Shown here in pieces: positions 37,101 to 47,925 of a DNA stretch of 64,000 bases. The stretch's first letter is position 1. Every line of letters begins with the position of its first letter. Under the pieces are notes generated by a model, which had not been told where the DNA came from, did no database searches, and saw only the letters and a list, made by a program, of their open reading frames with translations. The stretch comes from Nostoc sp. UHCC 0302 (GTDB taxonomy: Bacteria; Cyanobacteriota; Cyanobacteriia; Cyanobacteriales; Nostocaceae). The DNA lies in contig NZ_CP151099.1 in the NCBI RefSeq assembly GCF_038096175.1, positions 4,062,501 to 4,126,500 on the forward strand, in the 5' to 3' direction. A program made the position numbers and the translations under genes.

Positions 37101-40100
37101 TTGCAACTTCTGCGATCGCTCTTAACTGTGTAGTCAAAGTCGCAGCAAGTTCATTTACATTATCTGTCAAATCTCGCCAAGTTCCTGCCGCCCCTGGGAC
37201 TCTCGCTTGTCCGCCTAACTTACCTTCAATACCCACTTCCCGGGCTACGGTGGTGACTTGGTTGGCAAATGTCGCTAGGGTATCAATCATCTCATTGATT
37301 GTTTCTGCCAAAGTTTCAATTTCTCCCTTGGCATCTAGCATCAGTTTCCGTTTCAAGTCGCCATTCGCGACTGCTGTCACCACTTTGGCAATGCCTCGCA
37401 CTTGCGCGGTTAAGTTACTCGCCATTGAGTTCACATTATCAGTCAAGTCTTTCCAAGTACCCGCGACGCCTTGGACTTCCGCTTGTCCACCGAGTTTACC
37501 TTCGGTTCCCACTTCCCGCGCCACCCGCGTCACTTCACTAGCAAAGGAACTCAATTGATCCACCATCACGTTAATAGTGTTTTTGAGTTCGAGAATTTCG
37601 CCTTTAACATCAACGGTGATTTTCTTCGATAAGTCACCATTTGCCACCGCTTTTGTGACTTCGGCAATATTCCGCAGTTGCGCCGTTAAGTTTCCCGCCA
37701 TCAAGTTGAAATTGTCGGTCAAATCTTTCCAAGTACCGGCAACACCCCTGACGTAAGCTTGTACACCCAACTTACCTTCGGTTCCTACTTCCCGCGCCAC
37801 CCGCGTCACTTCACTAGCAAAGGAATTGAGTTGATCCACCATTGTATTAATAGTGTTCTTTAACTCTAAGATTTCACCTTTAACATCCACGGTGATTTTC
37901 TTCGAGAGGTCACCATTTGCCACCGCCGTCGTTACTTCGGCAATGTTCCGCACCTGTGCAGTTAAGCTTCCCGCCATCGAATTCACGCTGTCGGTTAAGT
38001 CTTTCCAAGTGCCGGCAACGCCTCGGACTTCGGCTTGCACGCCCAACTTCCCTTCAGTTCCCACCTCTCGCGCCACCCGCGTCACTTCACTGGCAAAGGA
38101 ATTGAGTTGATCCACCATTGTATTAATAGTGTTTTTCAACTCTAAGATTTCACCTTTAACATCAACCGTGATTTTCTTGGATAAGTCGCCTGTTGCTACC
38201 GCCGTTGTTACTGTGGCAATATTCCGCACTTGTGCAGTTAAACTTCCTGCCATGAAGTTAACCGAATCAGTCAAATCTTTCCAAGTTCCAGCTACGCCGC
38301 GCACATCTGCTTGCACGCCCAACTTTCCTTCACTACCTACTTCTCGCGCCACCCGCGTCACTTCACTCGCAAAAGAGTTGAGTTGATCCACCATTATATT
38401 GATGGTGTTTTTCAACTCTAAGATTTCGCCTTTTACTTGTACAGTAATTTTCTTCGATAAATCACCGTTAGCGATCGCAGTTGTCACGTCGGCGATGTTC
38501 CGCACTTGTGCCGTTAAACTTCCTGCCATGAAGTTCACGCTGTCGGTCAAGTCTTTCCACGTACCAGCCACACCGCGCACATCCGCTTGTACACCCAACT
38601 TTCCTTCAGTTCCCACCTCTCGCGCCACCCGCGTTACTTCACTGGCAAAGGAACTGAGTTGATCCACCATTGTGTTAATAGTGTTCTTCAACTCCAAGAT
38701 TTCGCCTTTCACATCTACCGTGATTTTCTTAGAAAGGTCGCCGTTTGCTACAGCTGTCGTCACTTCGGCAATGTTCCGTACTTGTGCCGTCAAACTGCCA
38801 GCCATGAAGTTTACACTATCAGTCAAGTCTTTCCACGTACCAGCAACGCCGCGCACTTCTGCTTGTACGCCCAACTTTCCTTCTGCACCCACTTCACGGG
38901 CAACCCGCGTCACTTCCCCGGCAAAAGAGTTGAGTTGATCTACCATTATATTGATAGTATTTTTCAACTCTAAAATTTCGCCTTTAACATCTACAGTAAT
39001 TTTCTTAGAAAGGTCACCAGTTGCCACAGCTGTCGTCACTTCGGCAATGTTCCGCACCTGTGCCGTCAAACTTCCCGCCATGAAGTTTACACTGTCGGTC
39101 AAATCTTTCCACGTACCTGCAACACCTTTGACATCTGCTTGTACGCCAAGCTTCCCTTCACTACCCACCTCACGCGCCACCCGCGTCACTTCACTGGCAA
39201 AGGAACTTAATTGATCCACCATTATATTGATGGTGTTTTTCAGTTCGAGAATTTCCCCTTTGACATCTACAGTAATTTTCTTAGAAAGGTCGCCTGTTGC
39301 GATCGCTGTCGTGACTTCGGCAATATTCCGCACCTGCGACGTCAAGCTTCCCGCCATTAAGTTTACGTTGTCGGTCAAGTCTTTCCATGTCCCAGCTACC
39401 CCTGGGACTTCAGCTTGCACGCCCAACTTCCCTTCGGTTCCTACCTCTCGCGCTACCCGCGTCACTTCACTAGCAAATGAATTGAGTTGATCCACCATCG
39501 TATTAATGGTATTCTTCAACTCCAAAATTTCCCCTTTGACATCGACAGTAATCTTTTTAGAAAGGTCGCCAGTTGCTACAGCCGTGGTCACTTCGGCAAT
39601 ATTCCGCACTTGTGCCGTCAAACTGCCCGCCATAAAGTTCACGCTGTCAGTCAAATCTTTCCAAGTACCTGCCACACCTCGGACTTCAGCTTGACCGCCC
39701 AACTTTCCTTCTGCACCCACCTCACGCGCTACCCGCGTCACTTCACTGGCAAAAGAATTTAGTTGATCCACCATGATGTTGACGGTGTTTTTCAAATCTA
39801 AAATTTCGCCTTTGACATCAACAGTAATCTTTTTAGAAAGGTCGCCATTAGCTACAGCGGTGGTGACTTCGGCAATGTTGCGGAGTTGTGCCGTTAAGTT
39901 ACCCGCCATCAAATTCACATTATCAGTTAAGTCTTTCCAAGTTCCTGCAACACCTTGAACTTCAGCTTGTACGCCCAGCTTACCTTCAGTTCCTACCTCA
40001 CGCGCTACTCGTGTTACTTCACTAGCAAAAGAGTTGAGTTGATCCACCATGATGTTAACGGTGTTTTTCAACTCTAAAATTTCGCCTTTGACATTAACAG

Positions 40101-40770
40101 TAATCTTTTTAGAAAGGTCGCCATTAGCTACAGCAGTGGTGACTTCGGCAATGTTGCGGAGTTGTGCCGTCAAGTTACCTGCCATAAAGTTAACGTTATC
40201 AGTCAAGTCCTTCCAAGTTCCGGCGACGCCTCTAACCTGTGCTTGCACGCCCAGCTTTCCTTCAGTTCCCACTTCACGGGCAACCCGCGTCACTTCACTA
40301 GCAAAGGAATTGAGCTGATCCACCATCGTGTTAACCATTACGGCAGTTTGCAGGAATTCACCTTTGAGGGGTCTGCCTTCAATTTCTGGTGCAATGGTTT
40401 GGGATAAGTCGCCATTAGCTACAGCCCGGATAACACGCGCTGTTTCCGCTGTTGGTTGAACTAAATCTGTAATTAGAGTATTGACAGAAGTTACACAATC
40501 TGACCAGGAACCGCGAACATTTCCTAAAGAAGCGCGTTCGGAAATTTTGCCTTCTTTACCTACGACATTACCGATTCGCTGTAACTCTGCCGCCATCCGC
40601 TCATTTTGCTCAATAATATCGTTGAGCGTATCGGCTACTTTTCCGGCTATACCAGTTTGGTCTATGGGCATCCGAGCAGAAAAGTCACCTCGTTTGACAG
40701 CAGTCAGCGTTTTTAATAGTTGTTTTAAATCGAGTTCGTCGCTGTCTTTAGTTAACTGTTCAGTCGCCAT
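34141..40770 (-). CDS. Soluble poly-HAMP hybrid histidine kinase (HAMP repeats-GAF-HisKA-HATPase-REC x3)
   Basis: 2209 residues, no membrane segment. An N-terminal HAMP-like stretch (about 15-150) leads into about 12 units of 92 residues (to about 1250), each containing GTWKDLTD (or GTWRDLTD), [25 protein letters not shown] and [13 protein letters not shown]. Then GAF (about 1270-1420), coiled coil, HisKA with [14 protein letters not shown] (H1538), HATPase (DTGIGI near 1697), and three receivers starting near 1820, 1943 and 2087 ([34 protein letters not shown]). Alternating HAMP repeats without a transmembrane part are known from fungal group III kinases (Nik1/Os-1), which sense osmotic stress and fungicides. 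The linker before REC1 (about 1767-1810, rich in Ser/Pro) is encoded by intergenic-type repeat DNA. The signal is unknown. Confidence 0.95.
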   Translation of the reverse strand: MATEQLTKDSDELDLKQLLKTLTAVKRGDFSARMPIDQTGIAGKVADTLNDIIEQNERMAAELQRIGNVVGKEGKISERASLGNVRGSWSDCVTSVNTLITDLVQPTAETARVIRAVANGDLSQTIAPEIEGRPLKGEFLQTAVMVNTMVDQLNSFASEVTRVAREVGTEGKLGVQAQVRGVAGTWKDLTDNVNFMAGNLTAQLRNIAEVTTAVANGDLSKKITVNVKGEILELKNTVNIMVDQLNSFASEVTRVAREVGTEGKLGVQAEVQGVAGTWKDLTDNVNLMAGNLTAQLRNIAEVTTAVANGDLSKKITVDVKGEILDLKNTVNIMVDQLNSFASEVTRVAREVGAEGKLGGQAEVRGVAGTWKDLTDSVNFMAGSLTAQVRNIAEVTTAVATGDLSKKITVDVKGEILELKNTINTMVDQLNSFASEVTRVAREVGTEGKLGVQAEVPGVAGTWKDLTDNVNLMAGSLTSQVRNIAEVTTAIATGDLSKKITVDVKGEILELKNTINIMVDQLSSFASEVTRVAREVGSEGKLGVQADVKGVAGTWKDLTDSVNFMAGSLTAQVRNIAEVTTAVATGDLSKKITVDVKGEILELKNTINIMVDQLNSFAGEVTRVAREVGAEGKLGVQAEVRGVAGTWKDLTDSVNFMAGSLTAQVRNIAEVTTAVANGDLSKKITVDVKGEILELKNTINTMVDQLSSFASEVTRVAREVGTEGKLGVQADVRGVAGTWKDLTDSVNFMAGSLTAQVRNIADVTTAIANGDLSKKITVQVKGEILELKNTINIMVDQLNSFASEVTRVAREVGSEGKLGVQADVRGVAGTWKDLTDSVNFMAGSLTAQVRNIATVTTAVATGDLSKKITVDVKGEILELKNTINTMVDQLNSFASEVTRVAREVGTEGKLGVQAEVRGVAGTWKDLTDSVNSMAGSLTAQVRNIAEVTTAVANGDLSKKITVDVKGEILELKNTINTMVDQLNSFASEVTRVAREVGTEGKLGVQAYVRGVAGTWKDLTDNFNLMAGNLTAQLRNIAEVTKAVANGDLSKKITVDVKGEILELKNTINVMVDQLSSFASEVTRVAREVGTEGKLGGQAEVQGVAGTWKDLTDNVNSMASNLTAQVRGIAKVVTAVANGDLKRKLMLDAKGEIETLAETINEMIDTLATFANQVTTVAREVGIEGKLGGQARVPGAAGTWRDLTDNVNELAATLTTQLRAIAEVATAVTKGDLTRSIAVDAEGEVAILKDNINQMIGNLRETTQKNTEQDWLKTNLAKFTRMLQGQRDLETVSKLILSELAPLVGAQHGVFYLMDGMDSTAYLKLISSYAYRERRHLGNRFHLGEGLVGQCALEKERILLTEVPGDYVKISSGLGEATPLNAVVLPVLFEGQVTAVIELASFRRFSEIHLTFFDQLTESIAIVLNTIAASMRTEELLKQSQSLAEELQTQQNELRETNKRLEQQAQSLKTSEDLLKGQQEELQQTNAELEEKAEMLALQKKEVERKNREIEQARRSLEEKAEQLALSSKYKSEFLANMSHELRTPLNSLLILAKLLTDNVDHNLTSKQVEYSQTIYSAGNDLLALINDILDLAKIESGTMSIDMNHMVLTELSEQVERTFGQIAQNKGLAFTVELAPELPRTIYTDAKRLQQVLKNLLSNAFKFTERGEVSLHIHVAKQGWSRNQETLNRAQTVIAFAVIDTGIGILPEKQKVIFEAFQQADGTTSRKYGGTGLGLSISREIARLFGGEITLVSTPEQGSTFTFYLPQLSPESRILNSESSTSKSLPSTRYPLSPVPSTQSPAPYPQSPDINDDRANIQNGDRVLLIVEDDINFARILIEMAHQQSFKVIAAQNGVAGLALAQQYQPSAVLLDIRMPEMDGWSVLDRLKHDPNTRHIPVHIMTVEEGRQRGLQLGAIAYLQKPLTSETISEALTKIKGFVERRVKNLLIVEDDDTQRLSLVELIGNSDVATTAVGTGAAALEAIRNKHFDCLVLDLGLPDMTGIELIEQIKLEPNGETLPIIVYTGREISKAQETELRRIAETIIVKDVRSPERLLDETALFLHRVQANLPAPKRQILEQLHSQGHFLAGKKVLIVDDDMRNIFALTSMLERYQMVVLYAENGRDGIASLESTPDIDVVLMDVMMPEMDGYETTRLIRQNEQFKTLPIIALTAKAMQGDREKCIEAGASDYITKPVDTEQLLSLLRVWLYR
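37050..40330 (-). repeat. 276-bp tandem repeat encoding the HAMP units
   Basis: About twelve in-frame copies with a 276-bp (92-codon) period, many differing at only scattered third positions. The conserved block corresponding to GTWKDLTD recurs at this spacing through the array. Unequal recombination could change copy number, and short-read assemblies may collapse it. Confidence 0.9.
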
Positions 40771-41196
40771 AGCCTTATCCTTATAAAAATTTTTGTGCTT
40801 TTTGCACTTTGTATCTGTTTTCAGGTACTTTCAAGTAATACTTAGCGTTTGCTCACTTTGAGGCAATAGTTGGGTTAATTTACGTGAAGTACTTTTGTTA
40901 GCTATTTCTGGAGTCCCCTAGATAATCATAGCTAGCCATTCTCTCTCGTAGATGTCTAGCAAATATTTTTAAATATAGATAAAGTTAACGGGTAACTCTC
41001 AGAATTTCCATATTAACAAGACTTACGCAAGAAGATTCTTTGGTTTGCTAACAATACAAAACTTGGGTGGAGAGTGGAATCTTACTTCCGATGGAAGAAG
41101 CGTTTCTAACTTAGAAGTTATAAGAATTCCTAGCCGACTTTATTTTACTCTCGGCTACTTTTTCAAGTAGTAATTTTAACGCGATAAGAGTATGTG
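40771..41196. other. Divergent promoter region of the poly-HAMP kinase and ZIP genes
   Basis: 426 bases. AAGACTTACGCAAGAAG (about 41020) is a common dispersed piece. No RNA gene or coding frame is supported. Confidence 0.45.
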
Positions 41197-41949
41197 ATGT
41201 TTCCACTATGGTTACAAGCAGCTTTTTGGGGTTTAGTTGGTGGTTCTGCATTACTATTGGGTTGTGCAATCGGCTACTACGTCAAAATTTCTCAACGAGT
41301 GATTGCTGCAATTATGGCTTTTGGTGCTGGGGTACTTATCTCAGCTTTATCATTCGAGTTAATGGATGAAGCTTATCGACGTGGTGGTTTTGACTCAACA
41401 GCTATTGGATTTGTGAGCGGTGCTGTCGTTTACACAGTAGCTAACTTATTTTTAGCATCCAAGGGTGCTAAACATCGTAAGCGCTCAGGTCAACATCAGC
41501 CATCTGAGGCAGAACAGGACGGTAGTGGACTAGCGATCGCTCTTGGTGCTTTACTTGATGGAATCCCAGAGTCTATTGTCATTGGCATCAGTATGCTCGA
41601 AGGCGGTGTTGTTAGTTGGGTAACTGTAGCGGCGGTTTTTCTTTCCAATATTCCTGAAGGATTATCTAGCGCTGCTGGGATGAAACAAGCTGGACGTTCA
41701 ACTACTTATATTTTCGGTATTTGGGGAAGTATTGCTTTGATATCTGGCATCGCTGCACTTTTGGGCTATGCTTTATTTTCTCACTTCTCAGTAGAAGTGA
41801 TTGCTGCAACTACTGCTGTGGCAGCAGGAGCGATTTTGGCAATGCTCACAGATACAATGATTCCTGAAGCCTTCGCGCAAGCACATGATTTTGCTGGATT
41901 AATTACTGTGCTTGGGTTCCTTGCTGCTTTTGTTCTCAGCAAACTGTGA
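41197..41949 (+). CDS. ZIP-family metal transporter
   Basis: 250 residues from ATG 41197; a GTG sits immediately upstream at 41194. Eight hydrophobic segments are visible. The metal-site helices read ALGALLDGIPESIVIGIS (TM4) and AAVFLSNIPEGLSSAAGM (TM5). TM4 of classical ZIPs has H-x3-E, and here Asp replaces the His, giving D-x3-E. A short His/Lys-rich loop (AKHRKRSGQHQ) lies between TM3 and TM4. Uptake or release of zinc or another divalent metal through the plasma membrane is expected; metal choice is unknown. Confidence 0.88.
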   Translation: MFPLWLQAAFWGLVGGSALLLGCAIGYYVKISQRVIAAIMAFGAGVLISALSFELMDEAYRRGGFDSTAIGFVSGAVVYTVANLFLASKGAKHRKRSGQHQPSEAEQDGSGLAIALGALLDGIPESIVIGISMLEGGVVSWVTVAAVFLSNIPEGLSSAAGMKQAGRSTTYIFGIWGSIALISGIAALLGYALFSHFSVEVIAATTAVAAGAILAMLTDTMIPEAFAQAHDFAGLITVLGFLAAFVLSKL

Positions 41950-42057
41950 CACTTGCATCTTTGCTAACAATCTTAAATAAATTAGATAATAAACAAAAGG
42001 CGATGCACTGCCAAAAAAGTTAGCGATCGCCTCATACAATTTGATTGGGTAATTTGA

Positions 42058-42432
42058 TTAACTTGCAACAGCAAGTTGCTTTTTACGGGTGCGACGCTTA
42101 CGGTCTGATTTTTTCTTAAGTCCGACCGCTTGAGCTTGATTGCTGTCTGAGCCATATTGCCCACGTACCACTTCTTTCATAGCTAATATAGCATTGTGAA
42201 ATTCCCATTCTGCTAAGCGGGCAGCATCAGCAGCAGCACGAAATAAAGCTAGCTTCTCATTTTCGATTTGTTGCTGCGTTAACATAGCCTGATAAGCTTG
42301 CTGTAAATTTGCAGCAGAAGCATCAGCACGGGTTGTTTCATAGGTGTTGACAGTTTGCAAGCCATGCCATGAGGTTACATCTTGACTAATGACTTGAGGA
42401 GGCAAACGACGTGTAGTGTTTTGGGTAGGCAT
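42058..42432 (-). CDS. Hypothetical protein with helical core and basic tail
   Basis: 124 residues. No family recognised. A Thr/Gln-rich start (MPTQNTTRRLPPQVISQDV) is followed by one long amphipathic helical region rich in Ala/Gln/Glu (about 35-95, with AAADAARLAEWEFHNAI) and a strongly basic C-terminus (KKKSDRKRRTRKKQ), which could bind nucleic acid or be a localisation tail. It faces the ZIP gene tail to tail. The codon pattern and clear frame support a real gene. Confidence 0.65.
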   Translation of the reverse strand: MPTQNTTRRLPPQVISQDVTSWHGLQTVNTYETTRADASAANLQQAYQAMLTQQQIENEKLALFRAAADAARLAEWEFHNAILAMKEVVRGQYGSDSNQAQAVGLKKKSDRKRRTRKKQLAVAS

Positions 42433-42518
42433 AATTTATACGTAGTGAACTATAATTTTAATGTACCCATTGCAACATAAAAACTAACAGTAGGGTAAGG
42501 TTTTTAGTAAGAAAGCTG

Positions 42519-42714
42519 ATACGTTGGCAATGTCACTCAATACATTAACAATGTGAGTCGATGCATTGGCAATGTCACCCAATACATTAACAATGTCAGC
42601 CGATGCATTGGCAATGTCACTTAATACATTAACAATGTCAGCCGATGCATTGGCAATGTCACTTAATACATTAACAATGTCAGCCGATGCATTGGCAATG
42701 TAAGCCGATGCAAT
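42519..42714 (-). repeat. 42-bp tandem repeat (two 21-bp halves), open on the minus strand
   Basis: About nine 21-bp half-units alternate GACATTGCCAATGCATCGGC and GACATTGTTAATGTATTAAG (minus strand). The frame stays open from a TTG at 42777 to 42484 and would encode alternating heptapeptides DIANASA and DIVNVLS. The only start is TTG with no good ribosome site, so coding is uncertain. Confidence 0.8.
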
Positions 42715-42778
42715 CAAATTGCGGCATTGATTCACGCTAATTATTGTTGTAAGCCAATCTGGGAAAGAGATACGCAAG

Positions 42779-43370
42779 GTGATCGGGATTAAAGCGATAA
42801 ATGCGATTTTTTTCTTTTGGAGACGCTAACGCAAACGAGACGCTCCACGAACGTTTGCAATGATGGTAAATATTTTTGTCTACTTATGCAACGCTTCTAC
42901 AGTTAATTAAATGTCGCTAAGCTAATTTTTGTTGCGTGTCAAGCACCTAAATATAGATTGTTAAATAGAAATTTGTGTAATAAAATATACCATTAAAAGT
43001 AAAAATTTAATGCATTTCGTATTTTAATATCATGTCCGCTTAATCACTTAGGATATGTCATTGTGAATGCAACATAGGCGAACACTTGCAATGACAACTA
43101 ATCAGTCGGACATGATCTTAGTGGTCAATACGGTTCAGTTAAGCCTTTTTTTCTGCTTCTGCTTCCCCTGCTCCCCCTGCCTGCCTTAACAGATAAATTT
43201 CCTTAACTGAACTGTATTGTCTTAGTGGTATCTAATTGGCAAGTAAAGCCAGATAGAACATTCCAGTAATTAATAAATTTCCATAAACTTAGCGCACAAA
43301 ATACAGTAAATATCAACCAGAAATAGCCTTCTGAATTGTTCACTCAGAAAACTTGGAGTTAGCTTATCTA
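42779..43370. other. Intergenic region upstream of the adhesin gene
   Basis: About 590 bases. It contains a GAGACGCTAACGCAAACGAGACG dispersed piece split around 42820-42845, a GGTTCAGTTAAG/CTTAACTGAACTG inverted pair (about 43130 and 43203), and AT-rich DNA before the adhesin. GGAG at 43355 is the ribosome site for ATG 43371. No further gene. Confidence 0.5.
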
Positions 43371-45515
43371 ATGACTACATTTACCGTCACCAACACTAAT
43401 GATAGTGGCAGTGGTTCTCTTAGGCAGGCAATTTTAGATGCCAACGCTCTAACAGGGAAAGATATCATCAACTTTGATGGAATTTTCGCCGATAACATTG
43501 CTGATACTATAGCCTTGACTAGTAGCAGTCTTTTGATTACAGATAACCTAAATATTCAAGGTACAAACACTAACTTACCAACTGTTAGTAATGCCACTAA
43601 CCGAGTGTTCAACATAGAAAGCGGTGTTACAGCAGAAATTAGTTTTTTAAGTATTACTAAAGGTAACTCTGAAGAACAATTTTCGCTAGGTGGCGGTATC
43701 CAAAACTTAGGCACTCTTATTTTGAGTGACAGTATTATCAGTGGTAGCACTGCATGGGAAAAAGGCAGTGGCATCTATAACTCTGGTACTTTGATTGTAA
43801 ATAACAGCACTATCAGTAACAACACCGCAGGGTTTTTTGACTACGAAAATTCTGATATTAAGAATGGCTATGGTGGCGGTATTTACAATACTGGCTCTGT
43901 TACACTGAGCTACAGCACCATTAGTGGTAACGTAGCAGGACTCGAAACAGGCGGCGGTGGTGGCATCTATAATGATGGCACTTTGACAGTCTTCTACAGC
44001 ACTATCACTAATAACATAGGGTTTTATGAAGCAGGTGGCATATCTAACAATGGCACTGTCACAGTCTTACACAGCAACATCACAAACAATAGTGCATTAT
44101 TTGCAACTGGCGGCATTGATAATAATTTAGATTCAAGTATTTTAGTAATAGACGATAGTTTGATCAGTGGCAATACGGGAGGAACGGGAATACTAATCGG
44201 TGGTGGTATTGAAAACTCTGGAACTTTAATAGTCAACAATAGTACTATTAGTAACAATTTATTAGATGCACGTAGCCGATTTGCGACAGGCAGCGGTGGT
44301 ATTTCTAATGTCTCTGGTGGCAGAGCAATAGTTAACAACAGCACTATTGGTAGTAACGAAGGAATTACAGGCGGTGGGATTTTTAATGATGGCATCCTGA
44401 CGGTAAACAATAGCACCTTCAGCAGTAACAGAGCATATGCTGGCGGTGGAATTTTTAATGATGGCAGAGCAACAATAAATAACAGCACCTTTAGCAACAA
44501 TTATGCAAGTGCATACGGAGGCGGCATCTCTAACGGTTCTGCCTACCCTGAAGTGTTGAGTGAGGGTGAAATACCAGAATTTTATGGCAGCACTCTAACG
44601 GTAAACAATAGCACTATCATTAACAATTCAACATCTTTCGCTCAAGGATCTGGCGGTATTTTCAATATCGATCAACTTTTTAACAGCAGTATCACTGGTG
44701 ATGGCTCTGCAACAGTAAAAAATAGCATCATTGCAGGCAACTTTTTCATTAATGCAGATGATCCAACTAAAAATACCAACCTTGATGTAGGAGGTATCTT
44801 TATTAGCAACGGTCATAATCTCATCGGTAACCTGAGTGGCAGCACTGGCTTCAATGCCGACGAAGAGTTAACAGTTCCGCTTACAGACGTATTGGATACT
44901 ACCTTACGAGACAATGGCGGACTAGTTCAAACTCATGCTCTGGTGATTGGTAGCCCAGCTATTAATGCTGGAGAAAACGCAGATATCCCGGCTGATACCC
45001 AAGACCAAGATCGTGACAGCAATACCAGCGAACCAATCCCATTTGACCAGCGCGGTTCTGGCTATTTACGCATATCTGGTGGCAGAGTGGACATTGGTGC
45101 TTATGAAGCAGTTGTAAACGTGATTAATGGCACTTCTGCCCCAGACACTATTAATGGCACAGTTGGCAATGATATTATCACAGGCTTACAAGGCAGAGAT
45201 ATTCTCTCTGGTGGTTTAGGTGCTGATACATTTGTCTACACAAATATTAGAGAGTTAGCCGATACCATCACTGATTTTGCAGTTGGCACAGACAAAATTG
45301 TGCTACAAGGACTGTTCCAACGTTTAAATCTCAGTAATTTGAATTTTGCTTCTGCGGTCGCTGGTGGCTACTTACAATTTGATAGCCAAGGCAGCAATAC
45401 TGTAGTTTTGATTGACCCAGATGGCACAGCTGGTAAAAGTAGAGCTATCACTTTTCTCACTCTTCAAAATATAGCTGCTTCTTCACTCAACAACTCTGTT
45501 AATTTTGTCATCTAA
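43371..45515 (+). CDS. Beta-helix surface/secreted protein with RTX-like C-terminus
   Basis: 714 residues from ATG 43371 (GGAG 13 bp upstream); a TTG at 43353 is less likely. The opening TFTVTNTNDSGSGSLRQAI is typical of cyanobacterial secreted beta-helix proteins. A long array of right-handed beta-helix-like turns follows (GGGIYNSGTLTVNNSTISNN type, about 100-480), then a conserved segment with NGGLVQTHALVIGSPAINAG and FDQRGSGY (about 510-575). The C-terminus has haemolysin-type calcium motifs (GTVGNDIITGLQGRDILSGG, then LGADTFVY). There is no Sec signal, so type I secretion through the C-terminal domain is expected. Adhesin or matrix protein; the exact role is unknown. Confidence 0.88.
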   Translation: MTTFTVTNTNDSGSGSLRQAILDANALTGKDIINFDGIFADNIADTIALTSSSLLITDNLNIQGTNTNLPTVSNATNRVFNIESGVTAEISFLSITKGNSEEQFSLGGGIQNLGTLILSDSIISGSTAWEKGSGIYNSGTLIVNNSTISNNTAGFFDYENSDIKNGYGGGIYNTGSVTLSYSTISGNVAGLETGGGGGIYNDGTLTVFYSTITNNIGFYEAGGISNNGTVTVLHSNITNNSALFATGGIDNNLDSSILVIDDSLISGNTGGTGILIGGGIENSGTLIVNNSTISNNLLDARSRFATGSGGISNVSGGRAIVNNSTIGSNEGITGGGIFNDGILTVNNSTFSSNRAYAGGGIFNDGRATINNSTFSNNYASAYGGGISNGSAYPEVLSEGEIPEFYGSTLTVNNSTIINNSTSFAQGSGGIFNIDQLFNSSITGDGSATVKNSIIAGNFFINADDPTKNTNLDVGGIFISNGHNLIGNLSGSTGFNADEELTVPLTDVLDTTLRDNGGLVQTHALVIGSPAINAGENADIPADTQDQDRDSNTSEPIPFDQRGSGYLRISGGRVDIGAYEAVVNVINGTSAPDTINGTVGNDIITGLQGRDILSGGLGADTFVYTNIRELADTITDFAVGTDKIVLQGLFQRLNLSNLNFASAVAGGYLQFDSQGSNTVVLIDPDGTAGKSRAITFLTLQNIAASSLNNSVNFVI

Positions 45516-45523
45516 TCTCATTT

Positions 45524-45558
45524 GTAGTTAGTGCTTTAGCGAAGACAGCAATAACTAC
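45524..45558 (+). terminator. Stem-loop after the beta-helix protein gene
   Basis: GTAGTTAGTGC and GCAATAACTAC pair with one mismatch around a 13-base loop, nine bases after the stop. There is only a short T-containing tail. Confidence 0.4.
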
Positions 45559-45640
45559 AAACTTTAATTTATTTACAGCCGAATTCAGGAGTCATAAGTA
45601 AATCCGGGTTTATACCAGAACAGCAAAATGGGGTACATCG

Positions 45641-46485
45641 ATGCTGGAATCTGTTGAGCAACGCATTGAACGCGTAATCAATAATCTTCTGCCAGCGACA
45701 GTGGTGGAAGGAAAATTCGGTTCCCCAAAAAATCTGTATGAGCGATTGGTGCATTACCACACCCCAGGCATTAGTATTGCCGTTATCAATGATTTTGAAA
45801 TCGAATGGACGCGTGGATTTGGGGTGTGCGAAGCTGGAACAACTCGTGAAGTCACACCATACACATTATTTCAAGCAGCCTCAATCAGCAAACCTGTTTT
45901 CGCCTTAGCGGTGATGCGTCTTGCACAAGAAGGCCAGCTCAATCTTGATGACTATCGAAGAAATGTTGCGTCCTCAACAGGCAGAGCAAATACAAGAAGC
46001 GAATGAATCATTTGTGGGATTAGGGAATGGATTATTTGTAGGATTAGGATTCTTCGATGCGGGTTTACGCGCATATTGGAAAAGGTGCTGTTGTGATGCT
46101 CAACTCAAATGAAGTCGAGCTGATGCCAGAAGTAATGCGAGCGATCGCGCTTGAGTATGACTGGCCTGACGTGTTTGCTAAAGAAAAAACAATCATCACC
46201 TTGCCAAAAGTTGACAATTACTCAGGGTTATATTTAACAAAATCTGGATTGCAGTTCAAAGTCATGAGCGAAGATGGAAATTTATTTCTACAATGTGGGC
46301 AGCAACCACCGTTACAATTCTTTCGTACATCAGAACTAGAGTTCTTTGCCAAAACAGTGAGTACCAGTATTTTTTTTGAAAAAGATGACACAGGTAATAT
46401 TGTTGCGATGACGTTAAGCCAAGTAGGTGTTATGAGTTTAAGACCGCAAGCGGATCAAAAAATAAGAGCAAAAAGACAGAATTGA
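45641..46485 (+). pseudogene. Decayed serine hydrolase (class C beta-lactamase-like)
   Basis: The N-terminal part (45641 to about 45950) reads TPGISIAVINDFEIEWTRGFG and LFQAASISKPVFALAVMRL, with the SxxK nucleophile motif (SISK) of penicillin-binding-protein-like hydrolases. It stops soon after LNLDD. A second frame continues with MTIEEMLRPQQAEQIQEAN and FVGLG, and a third (46057-46485) carries the C-terminal part (YAHIGKGAVVMLNSNE, then a lipocalin-like tail). The middle of the catalytic domain (some 200 residues, including the YxN motif) is missing and at least two frame changes are needed, so the gene is dead. Remnant substrate unknown. Confidence 0.85.
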
Positions 46486-46578
46486 AAAGGATGGGACTGC
46501 GTGCTGTGTTAAAGGCGATAGCCAATTTTTTAGACTACGTTAGCTCTTGCGTCACCCATCAATCAATTTTTTTAATTT

Positions 46579-47175
46579 TTAACAGATGTTTTTGCAGACA
46601 AAGTTTATCACATCTGCAAGACCTGATTGAGTTTTCAAATTAGTAAAGATAAAAGGTTTATCGCCACGCATTTTTTTAGAATCTCGTTCCATGACAGTTA
46701 AATCTGCGCCGACATAGGGTGCAAGGTCAGTTTTATTTATTACCAACAAATCTGACTTGGTAATACCAGGGCCACCTTTGCGAGGAATTTTATCACCAGC
46801 TGCTACATCAATGACGTAAATGGTTAAATCCACCAATTCTGGACTGAAGGTAGCTGCTAAATTATCGCCACCACTTTCTAAAAATACTAAATCTAAATCA
46901 GAAAATCGCTCTTCTAACTGTTCAATTGCAGCCAAATTCATCGAAGCATCTTCACGGATAGCAGTGTGAGGACAACCGCCAGTTTCCACACCCAAGATGC
47001 GATCGCTTGTCAACGCTTGAGAACGCACCAAAAACTGAGCATCTTCCTGAGTATATATATCATTCGTTACTACCGCAATTTTATACTGCTCACGCAACGC
47101 CTTACACAAAGCATCGACCAAAGCAGTTTTCCCAGAACCTACCGGGCCAGCAACTCCTACTCTAAATGTGTTCAT
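46579..47175 (-). CDS. ureG: Urease accessory GTPase UreG
   Basis: 198 residues. P-loop GPVGSGKT (10-17), the nickel-binding CPH motif in [13 protein letters not shown] (C68, H70), [19 protein letters not shown], and the GTPase specificity motif NKTDLA. UreG dimerises with nickel and GTP and delivers nickel to urease in complex with UreF. It lies downstream of ureE and ureF on the same strand with a 57-bp heptamer-repeat spacer. The structural genes ureABC are not in the window. Confidence 0.97.
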   Translation of the reverse strand: MNTFRVGVAGPVGSGKTALVDALCKALREQYKIAVVTNDIYTQEDAQFLVRSQALTSDRILGVETGGCPHTAIREDASMNLAAIEQLEERFSDLDLVFLESGGDNLAATFSPELVDLTIYVIDVAAGDKIPRKGGPGITKSDLLVINKTDLAPYVGADLTVMERDSKKMRGDKPFIFTNLKTQSGLADVINFVCKNIC

Positions 47176-47232
47176 TTGTCATTTGTCATTTGTTATTTGT
47201 CATTTGTTATTGCCCCTCATCCCCCACTTTGC

Positions 47233-47925
47233 TTAACTCCTAAACAATCTTGTATACTGCGTTTCATGTTGCATACTCGCCAATGATAAACCCCAACTGC
47301 AACAACTGAGTTGATCATCCTCTAAAGTTAGAATTTCTTTCGCTGCAAGACTAATCAATGGCTGTAAATCTAGCAGGAGTTGCTGTCCTGCGGTTTGTCC
47401 TAAAGGAATAAGCTTTACGCCAGCAGTAATTAGATTACTTGCCCAACTATGCAGATATGCTAGTAAGGCAGCTTGAATATTAATTTGCCAATGGGCAACG
47501 GCAATGCCAAAAGCGATCGCATAATTACAACGATTACCCACAGCATTGACAATTGGCATTACTTGTGGTTCTAATTTACCAAGTAACTGGATAAGCGATC
47601 GCCCCATCTGCCAACTAGAGGCGCGTAACTCTTCTGTTTCTCTGGCTGCGGATAACCATAGATTCCAGCGGCATAGCGCTTTTAAATCACCGATTTTTGC
47701 AGTTTGCTCGGCTCTAATCATTACCGCTGCCTCTAACCGAATTGCCCCATAACGCAGTTCTGCTTCTAACCAGTGTTTGAGGTTTGCTTGGTTAGCGATC
47801 GCCCCATTTTCCGTTAACGTTTCTAAACCTTCAGAATAACTATATGCTCCTACAGGCAACGCCGGGCTAGCCAGTTGTAAAATAGTTAACAAATGGCTAT
47901 CAGTGAGCATGATGGTGTTGTCCAT
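47233..47925 (-). CDS. ureF: Urease accessory protein UreF
   Basis: 230 residues, all-helical. Family marks: [46 protein letters not shown] and [28 protein letters not shown]. UreF couples UreG to the urease apoprotein during nickel insertion. The first 26 bp overlap the 3' end of ureE; Met6 (47910) is an alternative start that still overlaps. Translational coupling with ureE is likely. Confidence 0.96.
   Translation of the reverse strand: MDNTIMLTDSHLLTILQLASPALPVGAYSYSEGLETLTENGAIANQANLKHWLEAELRYGAIRLEAAVMIRAEQTAKIGDLKALCRWNLWLSAARETEELRASSWQMGRSLIQLLGKLEPQVMPIVNAVGNRCNYAIAFGIAVAHWQINIQAALLAYLHSWASNLITAGVKLIPLGQTAGQQLLLDLQPLISLAAKEILTLEDDQLSCCSWGLSLASMQHETQYTRLFRS

Noticed and set aside
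36944-40786. Many plus-strand open frames opposite the poly-HAMP kinase
   Set aside because: They recur with the 276-bp period and are antisense shadows of the repeat; none has family features of its own.
42484-42777. Protein gene over the 42-bp tandem repeat
   Set aside because: Only a TTG start without a good ribosome site; kept as a repeat with possible coding noted.
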